The notes: generated by a model not told the origin, from the letters alone. DNA of 6,632 nt from Victivallales bacterium (GCA_017615955.1 JAFZZD010000543.1:1-6632), one strand, 5' to 3'. Positions 1 through 6,339 are shown, counted from the stretch's first letter. Translations and numbers: made by a program.

Positions 1-27
1 ATGGTGGTTGTGCCATTGCGGACACTG

Positions 28-40
28 GCCGCTTCGCGGC
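28..40 (+). other. Small GC hairpin in the upstream leader
   Basis: The sequence GCCGC-TTC-GCGGC forms a 5-bp stem with a 3-nt loop. It lies 12 nt before the first copy of the 20-bp leader motif, and a larger hairpin stands in the same relative place before the second copy. No T-run follows, so it is not an obvious terminator. Its role is unknown. Confidence 0.4.
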
Positions 41-52
41 TTCAATTGCCTA

Positions 53-72
53 CCCTCTTGGGGAACATAGCG
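53..72 (+). repeat. Leader motif copy A (CCCTCWTGGRGAACATAGCG)
   Basis: This 20-bp stretch matches positions 213-232 at 18 of 20 positions, the differences being T/A and G/A. In both copies a GC-rich hairpin and the tetramer TACC lie just upstream, which suggests that a composite leader element was duplicated. This copy is followed by AT-rich DNA, not by a gene. It is either the remnant of an older leader or one half of a repeated regulatory site. Confidence 0.5.
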
Positions 73-79
73 TTCACAT

Positions 80-110
80 AATAAGACGCAAAAATCTGAT
101 TTTTCTTATT
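80..110. other. Imperfect AT-rich inverted repeat
   Basis: AATAAG (80-85) pairs with CTTATT (105-110), and AAAAAT (90-95) pairs with ATTTTT (99-104) around the loop CTG. The four bases ACGC (86-89) bulge out on the left arm. It could be a weak hairpin that ends transcription entering from the left, or a protein binding site. Such repeats arise easily in AT-rich DNA, so the call is tentative. Confidence 0.3.
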
Positions 111-151
111 GCTCATTCACTTTTTTCTTTCAAACGAAAGCATCGCCGTTT

Positions 152-165
152 TTATTACGTAATAA
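152..165. promoter_or_regulatory. Perfect 14-bp palindrome, candidate operator
   Basis: TTATTAC-GTAATAA is a perfect palindrome about 100 bp before the first gene. Immediately downstream is TATAAA (168-173), a fair -10 element, but no convincing -35 box stands at the right distance. A palindrome overlapping the spacer of a promoter is what a dimeric repressor or activator site looks like. This is inference; the only observed facts are the symmetry and the position. Confidence 0.35.
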
Positions 166-181
166 TTTATAAAGGTTATGT

Positions 182-206
182 TGTGCGTGGCCATTGGCCG
201 CGCACA
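182..206 (+). other. 11-bp stem hairpin with ATT loop in the leader of the first gene
   Basis: TGTGCGTGGCC pairs with GGCCGCGCACA across a 3-nt ATT loop. All 11 pairs form, one of them T-G. It sits between the candidate -10 at 168-173 and the start codon at 267, so it would be in the 5' untranslated RNA if that promoter is real. No T-tract follows. It may stabilise the mRNA or act as a regulatory leader. Confidence 0.5.
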
Positions 207-212
207 TACCTT

Positions 213-232
213 CCCTCATGGAGAACATAGCG
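213..232 (+). repeat. Leader motif copy B
   Basis: This is the second copy of the 20-bp motif found at 53-72. It starts 6 nt after the hairpin at 182-206 and ends 19 nt before the ribosome binding site of the first gene. After it, ACATAGG occurs twice (238-244 and 249-255), and the second occurrence runs into the Shine-Dalgarno. The element is probably part of the transcribed leader; function unknown. Confidence 0.5.
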
Positions 233-251
233 AAAAAACATAGGCAACACA

Positions 252-258
252 TAGGAGG
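252..258 (+). promoter_or_regulatory. Strong Shine-Dalgarno of the ankyrin-like gene
   Basis: TAGGAGG lies 8 nt before the ATG at 267. It is the best ribosome binding site in the window and fixes the start of that gene. Confidence 0.85.
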
Positions 259-266
259 CTATAACA

Positions 267-1211
267 ATGGACAATCAAATCCAGCACAAACCTGAATGCA
301 TAACCATCTGGACCAATGGCAAGAAAATCAGGAATCTGGTATGGCATTGCAATGATGGCTGTTCGCCACGCGAGGCACTGTCATTGCTTCAGGAATGCGG
401 CATTGACCACAGCATGCTTAACAAATGCTTCCTGGTACGTGAGGCAAGCCCCATACCCGTCCATCCCATCGGGCATCCATTCATTTCCTCATGCCTCCAT
501 GATAATCTGCCCGTCGTCCGCCTGCTTATGGAACTGGGACAGGATCCAGACGCATTAATTACATATCATCCATATCATCCAGGTCAATATATTTCTGCAC
601 GGCAATGTTATGCCGACAAGCCTGCCTTGCAGGATATCTTTGCAGGAGGAAAGCACTGGTGGAAACAGGAATATCCAGAGGCACGCAGGCTGGAATTGCA
701 GAATGCGCTGGAAAAGAACATCCTTGAAGGAGAGGCTTCAGAGGCAATCTGGCTGATGTGCCACGGGGTTCGCCTTGCATCGCCCGCCATCCTTGCAAGC
801 AAGGAATGCTCACGCCTGCCCGAAGCCTTTCTGGAATGCGTCTGCCGCATGGGCATCCCCACCACACGGATCGCGGAATTCCAATCCTGGATCAAAAAAT
901 GCAATGCGGTGCCTGCCATCCTCGACATAATGGATACGCTGCTGCTGACACACAACGACGAAGGAAAGGAACTAGCCTGGAAAATCATCAACTCCTGTGG
1001 ACTTATCAACGAGAAAACACTTGAAGACCTCCTGGCATCATTTACATCCATATCAATGCGGATCAGTTTGCTCCAGCATTGCATTCGCCAGTGCGACATC
1101 GCCGCACTGCATCCGTTCATTGCCAAGACCATAACCAGTCTATTCTGGGAAATCCTCTGCAAATCCATTATGTCATTCCGAGAAATCCAGTGCAAGTGCA
1201 TGGGGCTATGA
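267..1211 (+). CDS. Ankyrin-repeat-like, cysteine-rich hypothetical protein
   Basis: The gene encodes 314 residues from an ATG with an ideal Shine-Dalgarno. No signal peptide or membrane segment is seen, so the protein is probably cytosolic. Residues 70-96 (HPFISSCLHDN...VVRLLMELGQDPDA) fit the ankyrin consensus well: a short helix, a turn, then V-V-x-L-L followed by G-x-D-x-x-A. Weaker copies of the second ankyrin helix may be present near residues 35-47 (EALSLLQECGIDHS) and at EAIWLMCHGVRLAS and EAFLECVCRMGIPTT, so the whole protein may be a degenerate ankyrin solenoid. Eighteen cysteines in 314 residues is unusually many, and they are scattered with no clean CxxC zinc pattern. Ankyrin solenoids bind other proteins; no enzymatic motif is visible and the partner is unknown. 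The next gene starts 108 bp downstream, so co-transcription is possible but not shown. The coding call is firm, the fold assignment moderate. Confidence 0.8.
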   Translation: MDNQIQHKPECITIWTNGKKIRNLVWHCNDGCSPREALSLLQECGIDHSMLNKCFLVREASPIPVHPIGHPFISSCLHDNLPVVRLLMELGQDPDALITYHPYHPGQYISARQCYADKPALQDIFAGGKHWWKQEYPEARRLELQNALEKNILEGEASEAIWLMCHGVRLASPAILASKECSRLPEAFLECVCRMGIPTTRIAEFQSWIKKCNAVPAILDIMDTLLLTHNDEGKELAWKIINSCGLINEKTLEDLLASFTSISMRISLLQHCIRQCDIAALHPFIAKTITSLFWEILCKSIMSFREIQCKCMGL

Positions 1212-1319
1212 TGTGGGCGGACACGTCAAAATCCACCACCTGATATTGTATTTTCACCATGCCCAAGCATAGTATTGCAAAAGTTCGCAGACTTTCCACC
1301 AACAAAAAAACAATACGGC
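1212..1319 (+). other. Short intergenic gap with no firm signal
   Basis: A weak promoter-like pair can be drawn, TTGTAT (1246-1251) and TAGTAT (1270-1275) with an 18-bp spacer, but both boxes are poor. GTGG...CCAC (1213-1239) forms only a weak broken stem with no T-run. Nothing here clearly ends the first gene or starts the second. Confidence 0.3.
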
Positions 1320-2219
1320 ATGGATACACAAAAAAGCATCAATGGCGACATTCCATTCGTCGCCTACTTCTCGCTGTCGGGGAACAAGACTGACGCTGAA
1401 ATCGCTGAGCATATCGAGGACTACATGGCCAGCGGAAAGCATGTCTTCACCCTTTCGTCAGACCTTATGCAGGAACTTCTGGACCATCCCGAGCGAGTGG
1501 AAGGCATCAAGTCAATCTATTCGCAGCACGGAGCCACCTGCCGTTGCGCCCACTCCACCTGGGGCGAAGGCAATGAGCTGTCACTGCCATTCGAGGGCGA
1601 CCGCAAGAAAATGCTGCGCCTGGCGGAACGGCAGCTTGAACTGGCGGCCATGTTCGGTGCAGACACCTGCGCATTCCATGCGGAGACATGGTCAAACGAC
1701 AGCTTCCGCCCACGCACGGCTGAACAATGGCGCTCATACATTGACGATGCGCTGGAAAGGCTGCTTCCTATTGCAGAGCGATACAAGGTCGTCATCGCGC
1801 TGGAGAACATCTGGTCCCAAATGTCAATGCCAAAAGAACTCTGCGGCTTTGTGGAACGCTTCAATTCGCCGAGTCTCGGCCTCTGCTTCGACATAGGGCA
1901 CGCAAACGTGCTTGCTGCATCTGGCACAAGAAGCTGCCACTGGATGCCTTGGGCCTGCAAGGACTTCGGCGAAATACCATGGAACGACAACATCCTGGAG
2001 GAAATGCTGCCATACATCGTCACTGCGCACCTGCATGACAATGCGACAGACACAGACAGCCATGACATACCTGGGCACGGCAACATCGACTGGGCAGGCA
2101 AGCTGGCTAAACTAATGACGGCGCCACGTCTGCGCTCCCTTCAGCACGAAGTGGCGCAGTCATTCAACTATGATGCAAAGACCATACTGGACGCCTTTGC
2201 CGCAAAGGGCCTCAAATAA
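1320..2219 (+). CDS. Sugar phosphate isomerase/epimerase-like TIM-barrel protein (AP_endonuc_2 superfamily)
   Basis: The 299-residue product has the layout of xylose-isomerase-like TIM barrels, which isomerise or epimerise free or phosphorylated sugars using a divalent metal. The expected metal ligands lie on successive strands: E162 in ALENIW, D191 and H194 in CFDIGHAN, H239 in HLHDN and E277 in LQHEVA. The motif PGHGNIDW (251-258) is the usual loop after the seventh strand. The first strand is FVAYFSLS near residue 12, so the ATG at 1320 leaves a short natural N-terminus. A TTG at 1275 in the same frame would add 15 residues. Neither start has a good Shine-Dalgarno, so the start is the least certain point. 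The segment between D191 and H239 is longer than in D-tagatose 3-epimerase-type enzymes and includes a Trp/Cys-rich stretch. The substrate cannot be told from sequence. The GH127 gene downstream suggests a pentose or another sugar from arabinose-containing glycan. No signal peptide is seen, so it is probably cytosolic. Confidence 0.85.
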   Translation: MDTQKSINGDIPFVAYFSLSGNKTDAEIAEHIEDYMASGKHVFTLSSDLMQELLDHPERVEGIKSIYSQHGATCRCAHSTWGEGNELSLPFEGDRKKMLRLAERQLELAAMFGADTCAFHAETWSNDSFRPRTAEQWRSYIDDALERLLPIAERYKVVIALENIWSQMSMPKELCGFVERFNSPSLGLCFDIGHANVLAASGTRSCHWMPWACKDFGEIPWNDNILEEMLPYIVTAHLHDNATDTDSHDIPGHGNIDWAGKLAKLMTAPRLRSLQHEVAQSFNYDAKTILDAFAAKGLK

Positions 2220-2230
2220 AGGTGTCCTGT

Positions 2231-2254
2231 GCGCGGGCGTTCTCGCCCGCGTTT
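2231..2254 (+). terminator. GC-rich hairpin after the isomerase gene, possible terminator
   Basis: CGCGGGCG (2232-2239) pairs perfectly with CGCCCGCG (2244-2251) around a TTCT loop, 12 nt after the stop codon, and is followed by TTTAGTT. The stem is strong but the T-run is short, so termination is plausible, not certain. The same hairpin recurs at 2344-2363 at the other end of the repeat array. Confidence 0.5.
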
Positions 2255-2343
2255 AGTTCTGTGCGCGGGCGTTTTGTCCTGTGCGCGGGCGTTTTGTCCT
2301 GTGCGCGGGCGTTTTGTCCTGTGCGCGGGCATTTTGTTCTGTG

Positions 2344-2366
2344 CGCGGGCGTTTTCGCCCGCGTTT
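2344..2366 (+). terminator. Right-hand capping hairpin of the array
   Basis: CGCGGGCG (2344-2351) pairs with CGCCCGCG (2356-2363) around TTTT, then TTTAACA follows. It is almost the same as the left cap. A second, weak AT-rich hairpin, GTTTAA (2363-2368) with TTAAAC (2374-2379), directly follows. Either could hinder read-through into the GH127 gene. Confidence 0.4.
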
Positions 2367-2400
2367 AACAGCTTTAAACCACAGACACCCACGAATCACA

Positions 2401-2442
2401 GTCCACAGTCCACTGGCCACGGTCCACTGTCCACTGTCCACC
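2401..2442. repeat. Six tandem heptamers, GTCCACT type
   Basis: Six 7-bp units run head to tail: GTCCACA, GTCCACT, GGCCACG, GTCCACT, GTCCACT, GTCCACC. Three are identical and the rest differ by one or a few bases. The preceding ACCACAGACACCCACGAATC has a similar C/A-rich style. The tract ends 18 bp before the GH127 start codon and so probably lies in its 5' untranslated region. A heptamer is not a multiple of three, which fits a non-coding tract. It resembles the short tandem heptamers known from cyanobacteria in form only. Confidence 0.8.
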
Positions 2443-2447
2443 CATTT

Positions 2448-2456
2448 AAAAGGAAG
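2448..2456 (+). promoter_or_regulatory. Ribosome binding site of the GH127 gene
   Basis: AAAAGGAAG precedes the ATG at 2461 by 4 nt. This purine run decides for the 2461 start. An upstream in-frame ATG-like start at 2281 lies inside the GC-rich repeat array and would add 60 residues encoded by repeats. Confidence 0.65.
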
Positions 2457-2460
2457 ACCA

Positions 2461-4257
2461 ATGGAAATCCATTTGAAAGACACATTTTTCGCACCGCGGC
2501 AGGCAATGAACATTGCCGTGACAATACCATCCGCAATCAAGCGCTGCGAGGAGACGGGGCGCATTGACGCTTTCAAACTGCAATGGAAGCCAGGATGCAC
2601 CCTGCCCCAGCCACACGTATTCTGGGACAGCGACGTGGCCAAGGTCATGGAAGGCATGGCATATACGGCGGCATCCTCACCTGAAATAACCCAACGCCTG
2701 GACAAGCTGGTGGATCTGGTCATATCCGCACAACAGGAAGACGGCTACCTTAACACGCATTATATAGTCACCGAAACCGACAAGCGCTGGTGCGAACTGT
2801 TTTACAAGCATGAACTCTACTGTGCGGGACATCTCACCGAAGCTGCCGTGGCCCATTACAACGCAACTGGAGACAAGAAGTTCCTCAACGCCATGAGACG
2901 CTACTGCGACTACATATGCGATGTGTTCGGTCCAGATGGCAAGCAGGGCTATCCAGGCCATGAAGAAATCGAGCTTGCTCTGGTGAAGCTCTACAAGGCT
3001 ACAGGTGACGAGAAATATCTCAGGCAGGCAAAGTTGTTCATAGACAGGCGCGGCACATCACCCAATTACTTTGTCGCAGAGGAAAAGCAGCCAGAAATCG
3101 TGCTGCCATTGTTCCAGGCGCACAAGCCAGTCCGCGAACAGACCAAGGCCGTGGGCCACGCGGTCCGTGCGCTCTACCTATACAGCGGCATGGCGGATGT
3201 GGCGGAGGCCACTGGCGACACTGAGTTGCTGGCCGCCTGTGAACGGCTGTTTGATGACCTGGCGCAGAACAAGATGTTCATCACAGGCGGCGTGGGCAGC
3301 CGCCAGATTGGCGAGTGTATCGGCGGCGCTGGCGAACAGGTAAGCGAGCGCAGCTATGCGGAAAGCTGTGCCGCCATGGCACTGGTGCTGTTCACATCAA
3401 GGATGCTGAAAATCACAGGCAAGAGCAAATACGCGGATGTTATGGAGCGGGCCTTGTACAACTGCGTCATGAGCGGGTTGTCCCTGTCAGGCGACCGCTT
3501 CTTCTACGCCAATCTCCACGCCTGCCACCGTGGCATGGAATGCCAAGGCCATGTGGCGACAGAGCGCCAGAAGTGGTACGATTGCAGCTGCTGCCCCACC
3601 AGCTACTGCCGTTTCCTGCCCCAGATCGGCAACTTCTGCTTCCGCGCTGAAGCGGACTATCTTGCAATCGACATTCCAGCTGCGGCCAGTGTCAAAGGCG
3701 ACAATTACGAAGTGGAGATTGCTTCCAACTATCCCTATAGCGGAAAAGTCAGCGTCCGTGTCGTGCGTGGCGGCAACTTTGAACTTAAGGTGCGCATTCC
3801 TGGCTGGTGCGGCAAATATACACTGCCCAATGAAGGCGAAACAAAAGATTCATACTGGACACTGAAAAAACACTTTGCCGACGGCGAATCATTTGACTTC
3901 GATTTCGCCATGCCAGTGGAGACTATATTCACATCAATCCCCTCGCTGGCAAGCCAGGCTGCGCTGTGCCGCGGCCCCCTGGTCTATTGCGTGGAATTGC
4001 CGCTTACATCTGAAATATCACCATTCGAGTTGATACTCACGCCAGAAAGCACATTTGAAACATTCCCCATGGACGACCTTGTTCCTGGCTGCGTGGGCAT
4101 CAGGTTCACAGCCAAACGCCTGCACAGGCCAGACGCACTCTACTCAACTCATTATGAAAGGCTGACGGACACTTCCGCCGTCGCCATTCCATACTCATTC
4201 TGGCAGAACCGCGAAAAATCGGAAATGACCATATTCATGCCATTCTATCACCAATAA
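2461..4257 (+). CDS. GH127 family glycosidase, likely beta-L-arabinofuranosidase
   Basis: The 598-residue product matches family GH127 (formerly DUF1680), retaining enzymes that remove beta-L-arabinofuranose from plant glycans with a zinc-bound cysteine nucleophile. The (alpha/alpha) barrel spans about residues 1-400. Family landmarks are HVFWDSD (52-58), YCAGH (H124), YPGHEE (H167), VGHAVRALY (H233), GSRQIGEC (E285, acid/base position), SYAESC (E301 and C303, zinc ligands) and CSCCPT (C377 nucleophile and C378 zinc ligand). The distances H233-E285 (52) and E285-E301 (16) equal those in the characterised HypBA1 of Bifidobacterium longum. Beta-sandwich domains follow, with RIPGW (445-449) and RGPLVYCVE (504-512). 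No signal peptide is present, so it probably acts in the cytoplasm on short imported arabinosides. All catalytic residues are intact. The family also includes members with other substrates, so the sugar specificity is inferred. It is slightly shorter than HypBA1. Confidence 0.93.
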   Translation: MEIHLKDTFFAPRQAMNIAVTIPSAIKRCEETGRIDAFKLQWKPGCTLPQPHVFWDSDVAKVMEGMAYTAASSPEITQRLDKLVDLVISAQQEDGYLNTHYIVTETDKRWCELFYKHELYCAGHLTEAAVAHYNATGDKKFLNAMRRYCDYICDVFGPDGKQGYPGHEEIELALVKLYKATGDEKYLRQAKLFIDRRGTSPNYFVAEEKQPEIVLPLFQAHKPVREQTKAVGHAVRALYLYSGMADVAEATGDTELLAACERLFDDLAQNKMFITGGVGSRQIGECIGGAGEQVSERSYAESCAAMALVLFTSRMLKITGKSKYADVMERALYNCVMSGLSLSGDRFFYANLHACHRGMECQGHVATERQKWYDCSCCPTSYCRFLPQIGNFCFRAEADYLAIDIPAAASVKGDNYEVEIASNYPYSGKVSVRVVRGGNFELKVRIPGWCGKYTLPNEGETKDSYWTLKKHFADGESFDFDFAMPVETIFTSIPSLASQAALCRGPLVYCVELPLTSEISPFELILTPESTFETFPMDDLVPGCVGIRFTAKRLHRPDALYSTHYERLTDTSAVAIPYSFWQNREKSEMTIFMPFYHQ

Positions 4258-4361
4258 TGCAAAGCAACTATTCAGAAATGTAACAGTGAAAAAGAGACGT
4301 GAGGAAGATGAGGGTAAATTCTGAAGAAAAACTTGCTTTGTCCCATTACTGCCTTCGCCCC
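4258..4361 (+). other. Intergenic region after the GH127 gene, no clear terminator
   Basis: TTCAGAA (4271-4277) and TTCTGAA (4319-4325) are complementary but 41 nt apart, which makes a poor stem. No GC-rich hairpin with a T-run is seen. A purine-rich GAGGAAG (4301-4307) precedes a 26-codon frame (4308-4388) that I do not consider a gene. Confidence 0.3.
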
Positions 4362-4389
4362 TTGCAAATGCACGTGTGCCATATATAGT
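4362..4389 (+). promoter_or_regulatory. Candidate sigma-70-type promoter for the acetyltransferase gene
   Basis: TTGCAA (4362-4367) and TATAGT (4384-4389) are separated by 16 bp and match the -35 and -10 consensus at 4 and 5 of 6 positions. Transcription would start near 4396, about 60 nt before the ATG at 4457. It is the best promoter-like pair on the + strand of this window. Confidence 0.4.
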
Positions 4390-4443
4390 GTGCTAAATTA
4401 CCCATCTGCCATCATACAACATATATGACATGGCGCATATAAC

Positions 4444-4449
4444 AAAAGG
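4444..4449 (+). promoter_or_regulatory. Ribosome binding site that decides the acetyltransferase start
   Basis: AAAAGG stands 7 nt before the ATG at 4457. The in-frame ATG at 4430 has no such purine run, so 4457 is preferred. Confidence 0.6.
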
Positions 4450-4456
4450 CTTGACA

Positions 4457-6259
4457 ATGACAAGACAACTACGCATAGGCTTCGCGCAGACATTGGGCCT
4501 GGGCGTCAATGCCGCAAATGAATACCTGGCATACGCTATAAGGCAGACGGTATTTGAGAGCCAAGGTTCAGAATGGTCTGAACAGTATAGCATACACTAC
4601 CTTGAGAATGATATTCCTGGCAAGCTGAAGCAGGCAAGCGTGATATTCGCGACTGACGCTGGCCGTCCAGTCGGCTGCATTTTATTTGGCTTCCAGAAAC
4701 GCAAGGCCCCTTGGCTGCAAGACGCAAACAACTATGATCTCCTTTACATCGACACGCTGTATGTCGCGCCTGAATACCGTCGCCAGGGCATCGCCAAACT
4801 ACTGATCAGGATGGCGGTGCGCCAGCATGTCTCATCGTCAGGAGCTGTGCTGCTGGTAACGGACGATGACAATGAGAAGGCACTGGCACTTTATCATAGC
4901 CTGGGCTTCAAGTACGTGTCCTTCATTAGAGCAAGTTCTGGCTACATAAACACGGTCAAGGAAATAAGAGCACTGCTGAAAAGCATCAAGGCCAGCTTTG
5001 GCAAACACAAGGTCACCAGCAAGAAGATAGACATTATTGACGATGTGTTCATCATCATGCAACTACAAAGGCACGGGCTTCAAAGCATATACGGAGGCCA
5101 GCATATCTTCTCTTTTGACGAGGATGAGGTATTGCCGAAAGGCATGAAATGGCGTCGCAGATACTATGGTCTGAATAAGGGCGACAAGCATCATCTTCTC
5201 TCAAGAACGATGCCATTGCTGAATTATCTTGTGCGCTTCGTGAACTACGGGATATACATGGATGACAAGCTGGTGGGCATATACAGCCTCTGGGAGCCGA
5301 CGGAGGGAATGACAAACCTCTGCATATTCCCCACTGACGACGACACAGCCGCCAATCTGGCGCGATTTGCCATCTACGATGCCATGATACAACTTCTCCC
5401 GTCAAGAAAGGAAAACGGAACCACTGGCTACCACAACATCACCTTCTATCCGGCATTTTTCCTCAGCTACCTTTGCCTGACAGAAAAGGAGAAACAATTC
5501 TGGTCAAATGAGGACTTTGTCATAATGGGTCAGACATTGCTGGGCAACAGGTGGCATATCGAAGATACTACCAACTTGCCAATAGATCAGCTGGCGTCTC
5601 TCCCCAAGGACATGCAGCTCTGCCATGCAGTGGCAAACGGCTGGAAGCCTGAAGACCTCCCGCCTCAGATGTCGGCGGACGACTGGCTTTTCCTAATATC
5701 GGGAATACAGCAAAGAAGAGATTTCTGGCTGGAAAAAAACTGCAAGGATTTCAGCGCTTTCAGCAAGGAAAGCCTGGTGGCGCTCTTCGCAGCCCGCGAA
5801 ATCAGCCAAGAGATTCTGTTCGCCAATGTCAACCCACAGGACCTGTCAGTGGAGGACTGGGCAAAAATCATCTGGATGGAAAAGGAGTGCATACCAATGT
5901 GCCCGAAGGAGATTTGGCTGCAATTCACACCTTCTCTCTGGGAGAAGATCATGGCGAACAACACGTCCAAGGAATGGCATTTCGGAGACATTGAGGAATG
6001 GAAAAGCAAAAGCTATTCCGATGAAATCAAGGCATTTATCGCAGAACACCCAGCATTCGTGGACAAATATCCCATTGGCTCCTCATATAGATACAAAGTG
6101 TACCCCTGGGAGATACTTGGGCGCTCCGAACTTGACGATGATGGTGTGAAATACCCGGAGGTGCTGAAAATGAACCAACCCAGCGATGACGCCAGATGGA
6201 TTTCGGACGATGAAGACGACAAGGCCGACGAAGAAGAGGACGAATACGCATTCAATTGA
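4457..6259 (+). CDS. GNAT N-acetyltransferase fused to a degenerate second GNAT-like module and a helical repeat tail
   Basis: The predicted protein has 600 residues, far longer than the 150-180 of a simple GNAT enzyme. Residues about 3-158 form a GNAT domain, which transfers an acetyl group from acetyl-CoA to an amine. The beta strand LYIDTLYVAPEY leads to the acetyl-CoA loop R108-R-Q-G111-I-A113 (Q/R-x-x-G-x-G/A), and Y146 with LGF (149-151) marks the last helix and strand. Residues about 190-370 look like a second GNAT fold: GIYMDDKLVGIYSLW (265-279) resembles its central strands, but the R-x-x-G-x-G loop is absent, so it probably does not bind acetyl-CoA. Residues about 405-515 hold spaced S/T-x-x-x-W/L units (MSADDW, FSKESL, LSVEDW, FTPSLW) about 27-30 residues apart, likely helical repeats. 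The end (about 580-598) is highly acidic. The substrate is unknown; the repeats may hold a protein target. It has its own putative promoter and no clear link to the sugar genes. A start at 4430 would add nine residues. Confidence 0.85.
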   Translation: MTRQLRIGFAQTLGLGVNAANEYLAYAIRQTVFESQGSEWSEQYSIHYLENDIPGKLKQASVIFATDAGRPVGCILFGFQKRKAPWLQDANNYDLLYIDTLYVAPEYRRQGIAKLLIRMAVRQHVSSSGAVLLVTDDDNEKALALYHSLGFKYVSFIRASSGYINTVKEIRALLKSIKASFGKHKVTSKKIDIIDDVFIIMQLQRHGLQSIYGGQHIFSFDEDEVLPKGMKWRRRYYGLNKGDKHHLLSRTMPLLNYLVRFVNYGIYMDDKLVGIYSLWEPTEGMTNLCIFPTDDDTAANLARFAIYDAMIQLLPSRKENGTTGYHNITFYPAFFLSYLCLTEKEKQFWSNEDFVIMGQTLLGNRWHIEDTTNLPIDQLASLPKDMQLCHAVANGWKPEDLPPQMSADDWLFLISGIQQRRDFWLEKNCKDFSAFSKESLVALFAAREISQEILFANVNPQDLSVEDWAKIIWMEKECIPMCPKEIWLQFTPSLWEKIMANNTSKEWHFGDIEEWKSKSYSDEIKAFIAEHPAFVDKYPIGSSYRYKVYPWEILGRSELDDDGVKYPEVLKMNQPSDDARWISDDEDDKADEEEDEYAFN

Positions 6260-6275
6260 GGCAATTTCAAAACTC

Positions 6276-6337
6276 CCATGCCACGCCGCAAACTATCGGA
6301 GCCGCTGGCTTTAGCCAGCAGGAAAGGCATGGCTTTT
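6276..6337. terminator. Two-level stem-loop after the acetyltransferase gene
   Basis: CCATGCC (6276-6282) pairs with GGCATGG (6326-6332), and inside it GCTGGCT (6304-6310) pairs with AGCCAGC (6313-6319). CTTTT follows on the + strand. Reading the other strand, GAGTTTTG follows the same outer stem. It begins 17 nt after the stop codon and could end transcripts from both directions between the acetyltransferase gene and the RNA candidate. Confidence 0.55.
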
Positions 6338-6339
6338 CA

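Larger units (their letters stand above)
2229..2366. repeat. Array of a 20-bp GC-rich unit capped by a hairpin at each end
   Basis: The unit GTGCGCGGGCGTTTTGTCCT occurs three times without change (2261-2280, 2281-2300, 2301-2320) and once with two substitutions (2321-2340). At the left end (2229-2260) and right end (2341-2366) the same left arm is followed by its complement CGCCCGCG, giving a full 8-bp stem. The inner units lack that right arm. The array therefore has six left arms but only two right arms. TCCT or TTCT separates successive units. It looks like a hairpin element that expanded by slippage or by loss of its right half. Open frames across it are by-products of the repeat. Copy number may vary between strains. 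Confidence 0.85.

Noticed and set aside
1..81. 26-codon frame open at the left edge, possible tail of an upstream gene
   Set aside because: It overlaps the duplicated leader motif and a hairpin, and the window edge prevents any test of whether it is coding.
1275..1319. TTG start that would extend the isomerase by 15 residues
   Set aside because: No Shine-Dalgarno precedes it and the extra residues do not match the family's N-terminus; the first beta strand begins after the ATG at 1320.
1517..2101. Long - strand open frame opposite the isomerase gene
   Set aside because: The + strand frame has all family motifs; the opposite frame shows none and is a shadow of it.
2229..2366. CRISPR array
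   Set aside because: The units are directly joined with no unique spacers, and no cas gene is present.
2281..2460. Upstream start giving the GH127 protein 60 more residues
   Set aside because: The extra residues are translated from the 20-bp and 7-bp repeats, and a ribosome binding site stands directly before 2461.
2229..2723. Repeat-encoded reading frames on both strands
   Set aside because: They owe their length to the stop-free GC-rich repeat, are low-complexity Arg/Ala/Cys peptides and have no ribosome binding site.
4308..4388. 26-codon frame preceded by GAGGAAG
   Set aside because: The purine run is too close to the ATG, the peptide has no recognisable character, and the frame overlaps the candidate promoter.
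4430..4456. Earlier ATG for the acetyltransferase
   Set aside because: No purine run precedes it, whereas AAAAGG is correctly placed before the ATG at 4457.
4451..4456. Perfect TTGACA as a -35 box
   Set aside because: It lies directly before the chosen start codon inside the leader, and no -10 box stands 16-18 bp further on in a useful position.
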